Both the position numbers and the translations under genes were made by a program. A DNA stretch of 64,000 nt, from positions 25,807 to 89,806 of the forward strand of contig CAJTER010000016.1 in the NCBI GenBank assembly GCA_910575405.1, in the 5' to 3' direction. This DNA is from Clostridia bacterium (GTDB lineage: Bacteria > Bacillota > Clostridia > Peptostreptococcales > Anaerovoracaceae). Position 1 is the stretch's first letter, and every line of letters begins with the position of its first letter. This document shows, one piece after another, positions 43,290-51,662 of the stretch. The notes under the pieces were generated by a model, which was not told the origin of the DNA, made no database searches, and saw only the letters and a list, made by a program, of their open reading frames with translations.

Positions 43290-43610
43290 TTAAAATAAAA
43301 ACATGATAATCCCTAATAGAAAAATAGCTCCCGCGACAATTAGAATATTATGTAAAATCATCCTTTTGATTTCCGCTTTTTCTTTTTTGTATTTTAAAAG
43401 ATACTGATATTCAAGAAAGGATAGAGCGAGATATCCCCCCATAAGGATAAGCAGAAAAAGAATCTTATTGCTGGGCTGTGAAAAATAGCCTTTCCTCATC
43501 ATGGTTTGAAAGACTACACTTCCGATTATGATAAAAACTATACTAGCCACAAGCCTTATAATCTGCAAAAGCACCTTATGATCTCTAATTTCTTTATCAC
43601 TATGTTTCAT
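43290..43610 (-). CDS. Small membrane protein with three helices
   Basis: A 106-residue protein with hydrophobic segments at about 15-35, 49-69 and 85-106 joined by lysine-rich loops. GAGGGG is 6 bases before ATG 43610. Family not recognised; one of a row of small envelope proteins. Confidence 0.65.
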   Translation of the reverse strand: MKHSDKEIRDHKVLLQIIRLVASIVFIIIGSVVFQTMMRKGYFSQPSNKILFLLILMGGYLALSFLEYQYLLKYKKEKAEIKRMILHNILIVAGAIFLLGIIMFLF

Positions 43611-43640
43611 AGTCTGCCCCTCACCGCTTAACCCTTTATA

Positions 43641-44009
43641 TTATTTGTTTAATACAGGAATTTTTACATATTTATTCCCTCTATCTAACAAAAAGACTTC
43701 TTGGATATCAGCTTCTGTCAAGTCTAAAACAGCAGTAAAATCACCGTTCCCCTTGCTTCTAAGAAAAGGTACTGCATAATAATAGGCAGTAATATAGGCT
43801 TTTCCTTTATCCACTTTCACCTCATATTTTTTGTAATAATCGAATGCGGTAATTGCCGAACAGTGAACCACTATTTTATTAGGCTGTTTTTCGTAATAAG
43901 CATACAAGGATTCGGCAGGCATCACTTTTGCCAAATTTCCTAGTATCAGTAATATGATGATGAATATGCATATTATAAAAGCCACAATATATTTTCTTTT
44001 CTGCTTCAT
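43641..44009 (-). CDS. Small membrane-anchored protein of unknown function
   Basis: A 122-residue protein: basic start MKQKRKY, a strong helix (IVAFIICIFIIILLILGNLA), then an extracytoplasmic domain with YYKKYEVKVDKGKAYITAYY. GGAAGGA lies upstream of ATG 44009. The upstream in-frame ATG at 44090 runs through a repeat fragment and is rejected. Confidence 0.65.
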   Translation of the reverse strand: MKQKRKYIVAFIICIFIIILLILGNLAKVMPAESLYAYYEKQPNKIVVHCSAITAFDYYKKYEVKVDKGKAYITAYYYAVPFLRSKGNGDFTAVLDLTEADIQEVFLLDRGNKYVKIPVLNK

Positions 44010-44024
44010 AGATATCTCATTCCT

Positions 44025-44070
44025 TCCCTGATTGAACACACAGAACACACATCGAAGTTCCTCTGCTATA
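44025..44070. repeat. Partial copy of the intergenic repeat
   Basis: CCCTGATTGAACACACAG and ACACATCGAAGTTCC correspond to the middle of the full copies at 42988 and 45212. It lies just upstream of ATG 44009. Confidence 0.5.
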
Positions 44071-44129
44071 TACAAGACGGATCTGCACACCGGAAAGTTT
44101 CAAAAAACAAAAACTTTTTGCCTGAACAA

Positions 44130-45107
44130 TCATTCTAATGGCTTAAGTGATGCGAGAAGCGTTTTATAAAGATCGGGTTCCTCTGTTTCCATAAAAAGCG
44201 CAAAGCCCGACTTTTTATCCTCCTGATTGATAATGGCAAAGGACAGCTCCTGCTCTCCCACCTGGACGGTTATGGTTTCTCCGGCTCCTAAATTGGTCGA
44301 CAGGGGAGAACGCTCTTTCACTTTGAGACTTCCCAGTGTCTCCGGTTCTGCTTCATAAAGCGCCGCGACTACGGTCGTGATCCCATCCTGGGTGATTGGA
44401 ACCGAATCCACCGGAAGGAAAAAGATATTGATTCCTTCCCTTGTGGAATAAACCACTCTTCCGTTTTTGTCCTCGCTTCGAACATTCCAGTTTTTCAGTG
44501 TGAAGGTTACATTGTCATAAGTCCCGATATTTTTGGTTCCCAGGGGCGGGGCTGCCGATTCTTCCAGTTTTACAGAATCAAGAACTTCCTTATAAGCGCC
44601 GATGGATTTTTGGTAATTGGCATCTTGCATACAAGAGTGGCGAATCAGATAGGCGCGATTGTCTTTTGTGAAGCCTGTAATCGTATCGTATGATATCAAG
44701 GCTTCCGTTTTGTCCTCCGGGTCTATATGGCTGTCCAGCTTTAATTTATAAAACAGTTCCTTCCCATTTAGGCCTGCGACTTTTACATTTTTTGTTTCGC
44801 TCTCTATGATATCGTCGGGATTTTGGGCATCCAGCTCGGACGCGCTGTTCATAATGTCCTCTAACGACTCATTTGGCTCCAGAGCCCTACAGGAAAATCC
44901 AATTAAAAAGCCGTCATATGAATAGGAAATGGATTCCCCTGAAGTGATAGAGCGACTGGTTTTGCTATATTCAGGGTCTATTTGGTAGCTTAATTGTTCA
45001 AGCTTTCCGTTCTCTTTTGCCACAGTTTCATCCGAAGTTTTTTGTGAGCATCCTGAAAAGCAAAGAACGCAGAATACCATCAAAAATAAAAGAAAATATC
45101 GTTTCAT
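44130..45107 (-). CDS. Secreted lipoprotein of unknown function
   Basis: A 325-residue lipoprotein: signal MKRYFLLFLMVFCVL then lipobox CFSGC with the acylated Cys at about 20, followed by SQKTSDETVAKENGK. Two similar halves may be present, each with a KLE-start and a surface strand pattern, but no catalytic motif is visible. AAAGGAG is 6 bases before ATG 45107. A full repeat copy lies upstream. Confidence 0.72.
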   Translation of the reverse strand: MKRYFLLFLMVFCVLCFSGCSQKTSDETVAKENGKLEQLSYQIDPEYSKTSRSITSGESISYSYDGFLIGFSCRALEPNESLEDIMNSASELDAQNPDDIIESETKNVKVAGLNGKELFYKLKLDSHIDPEDKTEALISYDTITGFTKDNRAYLIRHSCMQDANYQKSIGAYKEVLDSVKLEESAAPPLGTKNIGTYDNVTFTLKNWNVRSEDKNGRVVYSTREGINIFFLPVDSVPITQDGITTVVAALYEAEPETLGSLKVKERSPLSTNLGAGETITVQVGEQELSFAIINQEDKKSGFALFMETEEPDLYKTLLASLKPLE

Positions 45108-45211
45108 AGTGTTCTCCTTTACGATAAGAATCACAAGGAACAGCGCATCTCTTTTTTTCATAACCGATTCCTCCTACCAAAAGCTTGAAGGGATACATGC
45201 GCTTTTCTTTC

Positions 45212-45399
45212 TTTGCCTGCTTCTGTCCAAGCGTTGCCTCCAAGTCTTGCAGGCTCAAAAAACAAAACCATTACGTTCCTGCCTTGATTGAATACACATC
45301 GAAGTTTCCCTTCTATTTACCTATACCTGTGGTTTTGGGGAAATCACTCAGGGAAAGGAAAAGTTTTTTGGAAATATCCTTTTGCTATTAGAAAAAAAT
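45212..45399. repeat. Full copy B of the roughly 185-base intergenic repeat
   Basis: Partner of 42988-43178. It lies upstream of the lipoprotein gene in the same relative position as copy A to its downstream ORF. Confidence 0.75.
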
Positions 45400-45402
45400 T
45401 TC

Positions 45403-45466
45403 ACCTCAGCTACCAAGAACTGCAGGTAGTCGTACTTGTTGCCTGAACAATCAATATAGGCCAAAT
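45403..45466 (-). pseudogene. 64-base fragment duplicated from the 42054-42701 gene
   Basis: The minus strand reads LAYIDCSGNKYDYLQFLVAE, versus LAYIDCSGKKYDYLQFFVAE in the intact gene. About 61 of 64 bases agree. It abuts the full repeat copy B, so a larger copied block has decayed. The gap 45467-45756 has only a short repeat piece at 45543-45592. Confidence 0.75.
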
Positions 45467-45756
45467 CTGCCCTTTCACGTATAAGATGCAAAACGAGTTC
45501 AAAAAGTAACAGAAATTCGGAAAATATGTTTTATTTTATACTTACCTATACCTATGTTTTTAGAGAAATCGCTTAGAAAAATGGAATTTTTTTCAATTCT
45601 TTAATCTCCTATCTTTCCATACATACAATCCTACCCGAACTATGAAAGGCATCTGTAAGGTTTTATTCCTGCCGATGCCTTTCAGTCCGTTCTCATTTAA
45701 TACAAAGAAAGCCTCTCACTATTATTGAACTCAGTAGGTTTCTATATTATAGTAAA

Positions 45757-45957
45757 CTACTTGCCGTTCAGAAACTTACACATACATTTGATGGCAAGTA
45801 TGAGTATCATAATCGTTGTTCCTGCCACAACCCCGCGCAATAACGCAACAAGAACATCTCCGCCTGTGATCGGCAGAGCAGTATCTACCAACAAAGTTCC
45901 AATCGTAATAAGTAAGACCAAACAGATAAATCCGATTAACAAATTTCGCCCTTTCAT
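45757..45957 (-). CDS. Small two-helix membrane protein
   Basis: A 66-residue protein with helices at about 5-25 and 38-58 (LLIGFICLVLLITIGTLLVD and GVVAGTTIMILILAIKCMC). It starts 6 bases after the upstream secreted-protein stop, so it is likely co-transcribed with 45964-46857. Confidence 0.6.
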   Translation of the reverse strand: MKGRNLLIGFICLVLLITIGTLLVDTALPITGGDVLVALLRGVVAGTTIMILILAIKCMCKFLNGK

Positions 45958-45963
45958 GACTAT

Positions 45964-46857
45964 TTACTCCTCAGATTCTGAACTTTTTAGTGGAGGATAA
46001 TAGCTTTTTGTAATTGCGCCTGAAGGACTGCATTTTACTTTGCAGGATATTTTTTTCGTAGTTCCACTAACTCCTTCTACAAATTTGCAAAATGTTCCAT
46101 ATGCATAAAACTGATAGGATGAATCTACAGGCTCTCTTACCTTATCGAATGATAGATTCTTATATGTAGTAAGAATCAACTTGTAGTATCCATAAAAGTC
46201 CGAATGATACGTTGCTGTTTTCCCATTATATTTAAACTTTCCACCGGTGTGAACAGATGCCGCCGGCTTTCCTATAGTAGTATACAAAGTCCTTTTTACT
46301 GCTGCGCTTTTTGTTTTCCAATCAGATGCACTTGCATCTGCTAGCAATGAACTGTTTTTGTTTAAGCTATCTGATTGTAGATCAATTTCAGGACCACACT
46401 CAAACTCATCTAAATAAATTGCTGTTGGCATTATAATTAACTCCATGGTGTCATTTATAGTGAATTTTTTTGTATACTCCTGCAATAATTCAGAATCTAC
46501 AGTTTCTCCCTTTATTAACAATTCTTTATCATTTTGAGCATTAAGAAGTTTCTTGAGTTTATTTGTAACTATATTTTTCTTGCTGTTCTGGCAAATATAT
46601 TGGGTTAAAACATCTTCAATAGTATCAGATGAGTATCCTTTTTCAATATAACTCTTTACCGTATGAGCCAACTCTTGTTGATAGTCATGGTAAATAGATT
46701 TTTCATTGTTAGTTAAATTTAAGGATTCTACTTTCACCACCGAATGATCTGCAACTGGGATATCTTTATCTCCTGTTGCAAAAGCAAATGCAGGGCAAAG
46801 CATAACTGCAGCAGCTATCCCTGTAATAAGGATTTTCTTAAAAATATTCTGTTTCAT
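45964..46857 (-). CDS. Secreted protein sharing a C-terminal domain with the 48262 protein
   Basis: A 297-residue exported protein with signal peptide (ILITGIAAAVMLCPAFAFATG). The C-terminal 110 residues, with GGKFKYNGKTATYHSDFYGY and ISCKVKCSPSGAITKSYYP, resemble the C-terminus of the protein at 48262-48759 (ASFKYNGSTAQAT and IKMTCSPNGTITSKAY). The central part is helical and acidic and not recognised. AGGAGG is 6 bases before ATG 46857; the upstream ATG at 47019 is rejected. A consensus promoter at 47297-47325 gives a leader of about 430 bases. Confidence 0.72.
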   Translation of the reverse strand: MKQNIFKKILITGIAAAVMLCPAFAFATGDKDIPVADHSVVKVESLNLTNNEKSIYHDYQQELAHTVKSYIEKGYSSDTIEDVLTQYICQNSKKNIVTNKLKKLLNAQNDKELLIKGETVDSELLQEYTKKFTINDTMELIIMPTAIYLDEFECGPEIDLQSDSLNKNSSLLADASASDWKTKSAAVKRTLYTTIGKPAASVHTGGKFKYNGKTATYHSDFYGYYKLILTTYKNLSFDKVREPVDSSYQFYAYGTFCKFVEGVSGTTKKISCKVKCSPSGAITKSYYPPLKSSESEE

Positions 46858-47096
46858 AATGTTCCTCCTTCGACTTTTCCAGTCTTGTTCAAGTTTTTCT
46901 TGATCTTTTTCAAACAATGGGGGATAATGATAGTAAGCTTTTCTATTTGAGATTCCGTTTTGTTTGCAGCACTCCGGATCTTTGGAAAAGCTTTTTTCTT
47001 TACCCACTATGTCTTCCACATCGGCCCATACTTCCTCTCTCCATATTCACTACTGTCTTTCCTACCCCAGCCCATTACCGGAGCTTTATTTCCAAC

Positions 47097-47160
47097 CCCT
47101 ACAGGCTCAAAAATCAAAATGAATTTCTTCCTTGATTGAACACACATTCCATTCATCACT
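47097..47160. repeat. Partial copy of the intergenic repeat
   Basis: ACAGGCTCAAAAATCAAAAT and CTTGATTGAACACACATTCC match the centre of the full copies. It lies in the leader of the 45964-46857 gene. Otherwise 46858-47296 shows no gene. Confidence 0.5.
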
Positions 47161-47296
47161 TACCACAATTCCGTCTCATCTCCTATATCCAAGTCTCCCT
47201 ATTTTCAGACAATACACAATTTCCTATGAACAACGCTGCCTTTCTTCCATATTTCCCAATCCTGTTTCCAGCTCTTTTGTTCACTTCTTGTTTTGG

Positions 47297-47325
47297 ATTA
47301 TAGCACAGCCTTTTATATATGTCAA
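47297..47325 (-). promoter_or_regulatory. Strong promoter for the secreted-protein gene
   Basis: Minus strand TTGACA (47325-47320), 17-base spacer, TATAAT (47302-47297). Its -35 is about 50 bases from the divergent PadR promoter, so one repressor could control both. Confidence 0.75.
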
Positions 47326-47375
47326 CAAAATATATACTTTTTATTATTATGTCATTTAAAATTCTACATAATCTT

Positions 47376-47404
47376 TTGACAAATATATCGGATTGTGTTA
47401 TTCT
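47376..47404 (+). promoter_or_regulatory. Promoter of the padR operon
   Basis: TTGACA (47376-47381), 17-base spacer, TATTCT (47399-47404). Confidence 0.65.
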
Positions 47405-47432
47405 TATATAGAACAAAGGGGTATTATCAAAT

Positions 47433-47816
47433 GTGGAGATTGGGTATGTTATGAAAAAGCGTGAGGAAAACAGCAGACAGGATAGTCTGAATAATTTTGA
47501 AGCTCAGTTCAAACGGTCTACCATACCGCTTCTTGTACTCCAGCTGTTATCGGAGCACGAAATGTATGCTTACGAAATGATTCAGGAAACACTGAAACGA
47601 AGCGATGGCGTTTACAAGATGCCCCTGCTTTATACAGTACTGAACAAGCTGGAAGAGCAGGGCTGCGTCAGAAAAAGCCGTCAGGAAGTCTCGGAAGGGA
47701 ACCGGGTTCGAGTGTATTATGCGATTACCGATGAAGGTCTTGATTATCTGGCAGAATTAAAGCAGCTTTACGCACTGCTTTCAGACACAATCAGAACCAT
47801 TGTTTATCAATCATAA
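47433..47816 (+). CDS. PadR-family transcriptional regulator
   Basis: A 127-residue winged-helix repressor: LVLQLLSEHEMYAYEMIQET, then YKMPLLYTVLNKLEEQGCVR and RVYYAITDEGLDYL. The PadR helix-turn-helix and wing are complete. The start is uncertain: GTG 47433 with AAAGGGG 11 bases ahead, or ATG 47451. It is followed by a small membrane protein of the kind that often accompanies PadR. Confidence 0.85.
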   Translation: MEIGYVMKKREENSRQDSLNNFEAQFKRSTIPLLVLQLLSEHEMYAYEMIQETLKRSDGVYKMPLLYTVLNKLEEQGCVRKSRQEVSEGNRVRVYYAITDEGLDYLAELKQLYALLSDTIRTIVYQS

Positions 47817-47826
47817 GGAGGCATTC

Positions 47827-48231
47827 ATGAAACAATCAGAAAGAATCAATTTTTATATTGACACCTATGTCGAAAAGGTCCGACGTGAATTGTACAGTTT
47901 GGCGCCATCGGAGGAGTTTCTGAAAGCGCTGCGGGAAACTCTGTCAGACTATGCGGATCTGAATCCGGATTGTACGCTGGAAGACTTGATCGAACAGTTC
48001 GGGCCGCCGGAAATGGTGGCAAAGGATTTTCTGGGGGATACAAAAGAACTGTCACCCTCCAAGGTAGCCAAAAGGAATCGAAAGCGTGCCTTGATCATCG
48101 GCATTTTAGTTGTTTTGTTAGCCGCAGTTCTCTTCTACTGCATCGCCCTGTCACAGCAGACACAAAGCAAAGGGGTACTGGAGCTGAATGTCCAGGAAGG
48201 CAGCGATGTGATTGAGGAAACGGTTGAATAA
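47827..48231 (+). CDS. DUF1700-like small membrane protein
   Basis: A 134-residue protein: a helical cytoplasmic part (SEEFLKALRETLSDYADLNP, DLIEQFGPPEMVAKDFL) resembling DUF1700/HAAS-type domains paired with PadR, then one membrane helix (ALIIGILVVLLAAVLFYCIAL) and an acidic tail. AAGGAGG is 6 bases before ATG 47827, 10 bases after the padR stop. Confidence 0.78.
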   Translation: MKQSERINFYIDTYVEKVRRELYSLAPSEEFLKALRETLSDYADLNPDCTLEDLIEQFGPPEMVAKDFLGDTKELSPSKVAKRNRKRALIIGILVVLLAAVLFYCIALSQQTQSKGVLELNVQEGSDVIEETVE

Positions 48232-48261
48232 ATTATATAACAGAAAAGTGAGGTAAGAACT

Positions 48262-48759
48262 ATGAAAAGAAACATTACAGTCCTATTACTAATCAGCATT
48301 CTGGTATTTGCAACAAGTGTTCCCTGTTTTGCTGCTGTAGGTGCGGGCGGTACAGAGTCTGCGACAGAAATCATTTATTATGAGGACGGTTCCTATGCAG
48401 TGCTTGAAACGATTGTCGATGAGGCTGATTCAGTTGAGCCCGGTATTGTGCCTATGGCAACGTATAAAACGAAATCGGGAACCAGCAAATATACCTACTA
48501 TAACAAAAACCAGGCAGCAGCATGGACTCTGACCCTGAATGCATCGTTTAAATACAACGGGAGCACTGCACAGGCTACCGGTGCTTCGGCCAGTCACAGC
48601 ATCCATATCAGCGGATGGAGCTGCAGCAGTAAAGATGTAACAAAATCTGGAGCTTCTGCCAAAGTGTATGGCGTTTTTAAGTATGCCTCATTAACCCCTG
48701 ATATTACGATTAAAATGACTTGCTCTCCAAATGGAACCATTACTTCAAAAGCATATTAA
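48262..48759 (+). CDS. Small secreted protein, paralogue domain of 45964-46857
   Basis: A 165-residue exported protein with signal peptide (NITVLLLISILVFATSVPCFA). After a YYEDGSYAVLET segment comes a likely beta-rich domain with YTYYNKNQAAAWTLTLNASF and KYNGSTAQAT and the closing TCSPNGTITSKAY. GTGAGG lies 8 bases before ATG 48262. It is the third gene of the padR operon; function unknown. Confidence 0.72.
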   Translation: MKRNITVLLLISILVFATSVPCFAAVGAGGTESATEIIYYEDGSYAVLETIVDEADSVEPGIVPMATYKTKSGTSKYTYYNKNQAAAWTLTLNASFKYNGSTAQATGASASHSIHISGWSCSSKDVTKSGASAKVYGVFKYASLTPDITIKMTCSPNGTITSKAY

Positions 48760-48809
48760 TGTTACCGGGTGGAAAAGCCGCTATTTAACTCGTTTTCTCC
48801 ACTCGAATC

Positions 48810-48862
48810 AAAAGGGCCCCAGGTGAAAACACATCCGTGTTTTCACCTGGGGCCCTTTTTTT
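48810..48862. terminator. Very long bidirectional terminator hairpin
   Basis: A perfect 23-base stem (48810-48832 with 48837-48859), loop ATCC, A-run before and T-run after. It serves the converging padR operon and the glycerate kinase operon. Confidence 0.9.
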
Positions 48863-48891
48863 CCACCGTCCAGCCCGGGCAATGCCGCGAA

Positions 48892-50031
48892 TCACCTCTT
48901 CATTTCTCGCAGCGCTTCCCACCGAACTGCCACGCCCTTCACCGCTTCCCGCAGATCCTGCCTACAGGTTTTCAGGATTTCCGCAAAGGGCTTATCTCCG
49001 GGGCTTGCTATGGCCATATCCGCGATGCCATATTCCCTGAGTCCCCTGAGATCTCCCCGGGCGCTTCCCACCACGGCTATGACGGGCACTTTTTGTTTTT
49101 TGGCACGTTTGGCAATGCCGATTACGGTCTTTCCCCGCAGACTCTGTTCGTCCAGACAGCCTTCGCCCGTTATCACCAGATCGCATTCCTTCAGGCTTTT
49201 TTCAAAGTCCATCTCATCGAGAATGCAGTCCACTCCCCGTTTCAGCCTGGCCTTCAAAAACACGGCCGCACCGTAGGCGGTTCCTCCTGCTGCTCCTGCT
49301 CCAGGCAGGCTGGCCGCGTCGATGTTCAGCTCCTGCAAGACCCTTTGGCTGAAGGCCTTCAGATTGTCGTCCAGCATGCGTACCATCCTGCTGTCCGCTC
49401 CTTTTTGCGGGGCAAAGACGTATGCTGCGCCGTTTTTCCCATACAGAGGATTGTCGATGTCGCACATGGCCTCAAAGGTGATATGGCGGAGGGGCGGATG
49501 CAGCCTGGAGGTGTCGATTGCGGCAATTTGATGGAGATTTCCTCCAGCCGGATTTATCAGTTCCCCTTTTGCAGTAAAAAATTCAGCTCCCAGCGCTGCT
49601 GCCATTCCGGCTCCCGCATCATTTGTGCTGCTTCCGCCCAGCGCCAGGAGGATATGAGAAGCTCCCTTGTCAGCTGCTTCCCGGATCAGCTGGCCGACTC
49701 CGTAGGTGGTGGCAATGGATGGATCCCGCTTGTTCGGATCCGTACTAAAGCCTGCCGCCTGCGCCATTTCCACTACCGCCAGCTCGCCCTTTTTCCAGTA
49801 ACAGGCCTCTTTCTTTTCTCCAAACGCGCCTGTCACCTGGCACCCGACCTTTTCACCGCCAAAGACATAGAGAAAGCAGTCCAGCGTCCCCTCGCCCCCG
49901 TCCGCCATGGGAACAGCGCGTATCTGCGCATCCGGCAGTATTTCCCGCACAGCTGCTGCTGTGATATCACAGACTTCTACAGCTGACATGGTTCCTTTAA
50001 AGGAATCGGGCATGATCAGGATGTTAGGCAT
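48892..50031 (-). CDS. Glycerate kinase (GarK/GlxK family)
   Basis: A 379-residue kinase that phosphorylates glycerate, normally to 2-phosphoglycerate. MPNILIMPDSFKGTMSA is the family start, with PMADGGEGTLDCFL near 45, the LALGGSSTNDAGAGMAAALG glycine-rich core and the late ITGEGCLDEQSLRGKT motif. ATG 50031 has AAAGAG 8 bases ahead and overlaps the permease stop by 8 bases; a GTG at 50040 is an alternative. Confidence 0.92.
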   Translation of the reverse strand: MPNILIMPDSFKGTMSAVEVCDITAAAVREILPDAQIRAVPMADGGEGTLDCFLYVFGGEKVGCQVTGAFGEKKEACYWKKGELAVVEMAQAAGFSTDPNKRDPSIATTYGVGQLIREAADKGASHILLALGGSSTNDAGAGMAAALGAEFFTAKGELINPAGGNLHQIAAIDTSRLHPPLRHITFEAMCDIDNPLYGKNGAAYVFAPQKGADSRMVRMLDDNLKAFSQRVLQELNIDAASLPGAGAAGGTAYGAAVFLKARLKRGVDCILDEMDFEKSLKECDLVITGEGCLDEQSLRGKTVIGIAKRAKKQKVPVIAVVGSARGDLRGLREYGIADMAIASPGDKPFAEILKTCRQDLREAVKGVAVRWEALREMKR

Positions 50032-51601
50032 GCGTATCACTCTTTCCCGCTATTGCAAAGCCAATGGCCAAAACCGCGCTTACCGCTGCTGCCGCCGTAT
50101 CTAAGGTCATGAGAATATCAAACATATTTTCCGTTCCATAGACTCCCGCGTAATAGGCAGGATCCTCGTACCAGGGCAGGAAGAACCTTCCGATTATCAG
50201 CAGGACTGCCAGCAGAGCAAAGGAAAAGGCGATTCGCCTGGTGTCGCCTACTGCCAGCTTTGTTTTTTCGTTGATGGGATACTGGTTCGGATCCGTCACG
50301 TAAAGTCCGCCGTACAGCCGCTTAAACAAAATGTAGGCAAGGGGTCCTGTCATCATGGTAATGAGACCTGTTACAAAGTAGTCAGTGCCGTTTATGTAAA
50401 GGGCAATGAAGGCCACGATGATAGGAATGGTGCAGAAAATATTGGTTCCCGCGTTTCCCAGCTTGATTTTGTAAGGACGCTCCAGCTCCGGTTCCTTTTT
50501 TCGCAGAATCATCATGGAAATGAGAATCAGGGAGTAAAAGCCCATGTTCAGCAGGGAAACGGCTGTTACCAGCATGTCAAATTTCAGCGCGCACAGTACA
50601 ACGGATACGACTGCCAGGAAGATGACGGAAACATAAGGCACGCCGGTTTTGGGGCTGATTTTTGTCAGAAATTCCGGGAACAGATGATCCTCTCCCAGGA
50701 TAAAAAATCCTCTCGCGCCTGAGGCAAGGTAAGCGTTGAACATGGAAATGTTGGAAATAAAGGCTACCAGCACAAAGGCAACGCCAAAGACCGGCGCGAA
50801 TTCTCTCGCTACGTTGATGTAGGATACTCCGTCAGAGCCCCATTCGTCCCATCTTCCGATTGCTCCCACTGAGGCGATTGTCGGCAGCACGTATGTACCG
50901 ATTACAAGAGGCAGAGCCAGCAGAATGCCTTTTGGTATTACCTGCGGATCCTCCAGCTCTCCTGCCAGGGCGGACATGGATTCGTAGCCCGCATACATCC
51001 ACATGCCGATGGCAATACTCGATCCAATGCTGCCTACTGTCGTCAGTCCCGTTGCTACCACCGGCTCAAAGGGGTTGTGGGACATGTGGCAAAAGCCGAT
51101 AATGGCGATTCCTGCGAAGGCCACCAGGATTGCTCCTGAAATCACGCTGCTGACAAGGGCGACTTCTTTTACACCCCTCAGGTTCACCCAGGTGAAGATG
51201 GCGATGATGATGATCTTCATGATGTAAGCCTGCAGGTTGGTCATGCCAATATACGACGCAATATAGTCGGTGGCTAATACGACAAATACGGCCACGTTGA
51301 TGAACATTCCCACATTTTTCAGCCAACCTACCTGAAAGCCCCAGAATTCCCCCAGGGCTCTCTGAACCCATTTGTAAAAGCCGCATTCCTCCGGTATGGC
51401 TGAGCCCAGCTCACACGAGCTCAGGGCAATAGGAAAGGCCCATATCAGAGGCAGGACGATGAGCATGATGATGGTCATTCCAGGTCCTGAGGAGGAAACC
51501 ATATCCTCAATACCATAGGCGCCTGCTGCTGTCATGGCATATACCATACCGACTACGCCCAGCACGCCTACCTTTCGTTTTTTTAATGTATTACCTTCCA
51601 T
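50024..51601 (-). CDS. APC-family amino acid/amine permease
   Basis: A 525-residue transporter with about 12-14 helices. The first helix region VGMVYAMTAAGAYGIEDMV has the APC glycine signature, followed by IPEECGFYKWVQRALGEFWG and a MYAGYESMSALAGELEDPQ core segment. It imports an amino acid or related compound, possibly supplying the C69 peptidase pathway or serine to glycerate. It overlaps the kinase gene. Confidence 0.87.
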   Translation of the reverse strand: MEGNTLKKRKVGVLGVVGMVYAMTAAGAYGIEDMVSSSGPGMTIIMLIVLPLIWAFPIALSSCELGSAIPEECGFYKWVQRALGEFWGFQVGWLKNVGMFINVAVFVVLATDYIASYIGMTNLQAYIMKIIIIAIFTWVNLRGVKEVALVSSVISGAILVAFAGIAIIGFCHMSHNPFEPVVATGLTTVGSIGSSIAIGMWMYAGYESMSALAGELEDPQVIPKGILLALPLVIGTYVLPTIASVGAIGRWDEWGSDGVSYINVAREFAPVFGVAFVLVAFISNISMFNAYLASGARGFFILGEDHLFPEFLTKISPKTGVPYVSVIFLAVVSVVLCALKFDMLVTAVSLLNMGFYSLILISMMILRKKEPELERPYKIKLGNAGTNIFCTIPIIVAFIALYINGTDYFVTGLITMMTGPLAYILFKRLYGGLYVTDPNQYPINEKTKLAVGDTRRIAFSFALLAVLLIIGRFFLPWYEDPAYYAGVYGTENMFDILMTLDTAAAAVSAVLAIGFAIAGKSDTHA

Positions 51602-51662
51602 TTTATCTTCTTTCTCCTTTTTCTCCTGTTTTCTTTATGCTGCCATCCCTATGGCCGTCCCG

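Noticed and set aside
40352..47160. Repeats considered as a CRISPR array
   Set aside because: Copies are about 185 bases or fragments, irregularly spaced around genes, with no short uniform repeats or spacers.
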